Below, piece after piece: positions 63,241 through 64,000 of a stretch of DNA of 64,000 nt. The stretch lies in NCBI GenBank assembly GCA_029785825.1, contig JAFLYY010000001.1, positions 248,001 to 312,000 on the forward strand, given 5' to 3'. The stretch is from Nitrososphaerota archaeon (lineage in GTDB: Archaea; Thermoproteota; Nitrososphaeria; Nitrososphaerales; Gagatemarchaeaceae). The notes beneath the pieces are model-generated. The model searched no databases, had not been told where the DNA came from, and saw nothing but the letters and a program-made list of their open reading frames with translations. The position numbers were made by a program, and so were the translations under genes. Position 1 is the stretch's first letter; the number at the start of each line of letters is the position of its first letter.

Positions 63241-64000
63241 TCAGCTCTGACTCGGCGTCACCCCTCCTGCGGGGGGTGCGAACGGCTCGGCCTCGGGACC
63301 CTTCTCACCCCTGTGGAATACGTAGACGCCGACGAGGATAAGCGCTCCCCCGAAGATCTGGGCGAGAGTAATCTGCTCGCCCAGGACCACCAGCCCAAAG
63401 ACCGCCCCGAACACCGTGGAACTGGACCAGACCAGCAGCATCCTGATGGCGCCGAGCCTCTTCACGGCCGCTATGAACAGGACGGTCCCACCGGTGACGA
63501 CCGCCCCGAGCAGCAGCAGGATGGAGGCGCTGTATGCAGTGAACCTGAGGTGCGCCCCAGCTGCTAGGAAGACGGCTGTCAGCGCGGTCCCGCCTATCAA
63601 GTTCCTGTACTTGCTGATGAGCGAGGTGTCGAACCGTTTCGTCGCCAGGGCCATGATGTTGTTCTCGAAGGCCCAAGCGACCCCCGACCCGAGGACGAGC
63701 AGGTTCCCGGTCAGCCCTTGGAAAAAGGCGATATGCGACAGGTCGAGGTTCGTCGAGACCACAACCAGCCCTGCGACTATGAGCAGCCCGCGCAGGGCCT
63801 GGCCCCGGCGGAGCGACTCACCGAACACCGAGAAAGCTAGGATGGTGGTGAAGAGCACCTCCCCGTTTGCCAGGAGGGCGGCGTTCACCACCGTGGTCTC
63901 GTCCAGCCCCGCGGTGTACATCAGAGGGGCCAGGGCTGCCCCCACGAGCCCGAAGAACACCAGGTACCTGAGGCTGCCAGGAGCCGGCCCCCTTCTAGGC
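63241..64000 (-). CDS. EamA/DMT-family transporter, N-terminal part outside the window
   Basis: A drug/metabolite transporter of the EamA type. The visible 250 or so residues contain eight membrane helices with the two-repeat layout: E-V-L-F-T-T-I-L-A-F-S-V-F-G-E in the first repeat and V-F-G-A-V-F-G-L-V-V-L-G-E-Q-I-T in the second, each with the conserved G-E. The frame stays open to the window edge (codons read R-R-G-P-A-P-G-S-L-R-Y), so the start lies beyond 64000. The substrate is unknown. The C-terminal tail is short and polar. Confidence 0.85.
   Translation of the reverse strand, partial: PRRGPAPGSLRYLVFFGLVGAALAPLMYTAGLDETTVVNAALLANGEVLFTTILAFSVFGESLRRGQALRGLLIVAGLVVVSTNLDLSHIAFFQGLTGNLLVLGSGVAWAFENNIMALATKRFDTSLISKYRNLIGGTALTAVFLAAGAHLRFTAYSASILLLLGAVVTGGTVLFIAAVKRLGAIRMLLVWSSSTVFGAVFGLVVLGEQITLAQIFGGALILVGVYVFHRGEKGPEAEPFAPPAGGVTPSQS

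Noticed and set aside
1-64000. CRISPR arrays, insertion sequences, prophage genes or ammonia-oxidation genes
   Set aside because: No regularly spaced repeats, transposase, integrase or phage structural genes were seen, and no amo genes. Apart from the intein, no mobile element is supported.

Overview
This window is archaeal chromosomal DNA. It is GC-rich, with A/V-type ATP synthase genes, an aIF-1/SUI1 gene end, geranylgeranyl-lipid enzymes, BHB-type tRNA introns, and TATA boxes about 25-31 bp upstream of many start codons, often TTG or GTG. An 11-type-subunit complex I without NuoEFG, single-domain Lrp-type regulators and ArsR-type regulators suggest a TACK archaeon, perhaps a heterotrophic, aerobic member of Nitrososphaeria. 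That placement is inference from gene content; no 16S gene or ammonia-oxidation gene is present.

Layout. 0.2-9.4 kb: membrane half of complex I, nuoHIJK-M-L-M-N, with two NuoM-type antiporter subunits. 9.5-18.2 kb: A/V-type ATP synthase in the order E-C-F-A-B-D-(41-aa membrane microprotein)-H-I, then the c subunit behind its own promoter. 18.2-28.8 kb: prenyl diphosphate synthase, an unknown protein, tRNA-Glu, RidA, a CBS-linked cation/proton antiporter, a TSUP/DUF1634 pair, an M29-like protein, CysRS, a GNAT protein, an HExxH protein, VOC and NUDIX-like proteins. 29-37 kb: MFS exporter, membrane dipeptidase, serine beta-lactamase-fold protein, B12-radical SAM protein, an HPr-kinase-like P-loop protein and a HAD hydrolase. 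36.8-45.4 kb, mostly minus strand: LigB-type dioxygenase, MBL hydrolase, M20 amidohydrolase, ThDP enzyme, D-2-hydroxyacid dehydrogenase, DUF998 protein, acetyl-CoA synthetase. 45.5-53 kb: frameshifted VOC remnant, intron-bearing tRNA-Leu, PolX, Lrp-like protein, Xaa-Pro peptidase, proline dehydrogenase, ArsR-like regulator, gamma-glutamyltransferase, and an odd tRNA. 53-59 kb: AlaX, geranylgeranyl reductase, citrate synthase with an N-terminal ribbon-helix-helix-like domain, CBS protein, Rieske protein, winged-helix regulator, membrane protein. 59.3-63.1 kb: nuoABCD, with an intein inside NuoB. 63.2-64 kb: EamA transporter cut by the window edge.

How it fits together. Peptides and amino acids (dipeptidase, Xaa-Pro peptidase, GGT, M20, proline dehydrogenase) and acetate (ACS, citrate synthase) appear to feed an aerobic chain in which a two-locus complex I and a Rieske protein build the gradient used by the ATP synthase. 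The most notable items are the NuoB intein, which splits the adjacent Cys-Cys pair of cluster N2; the citrate synthase fusion; tRNAs with unusual insertions; and a set of divergent gene pairs 57-60 bp apart (start to start) that each seem to share one TATA box.
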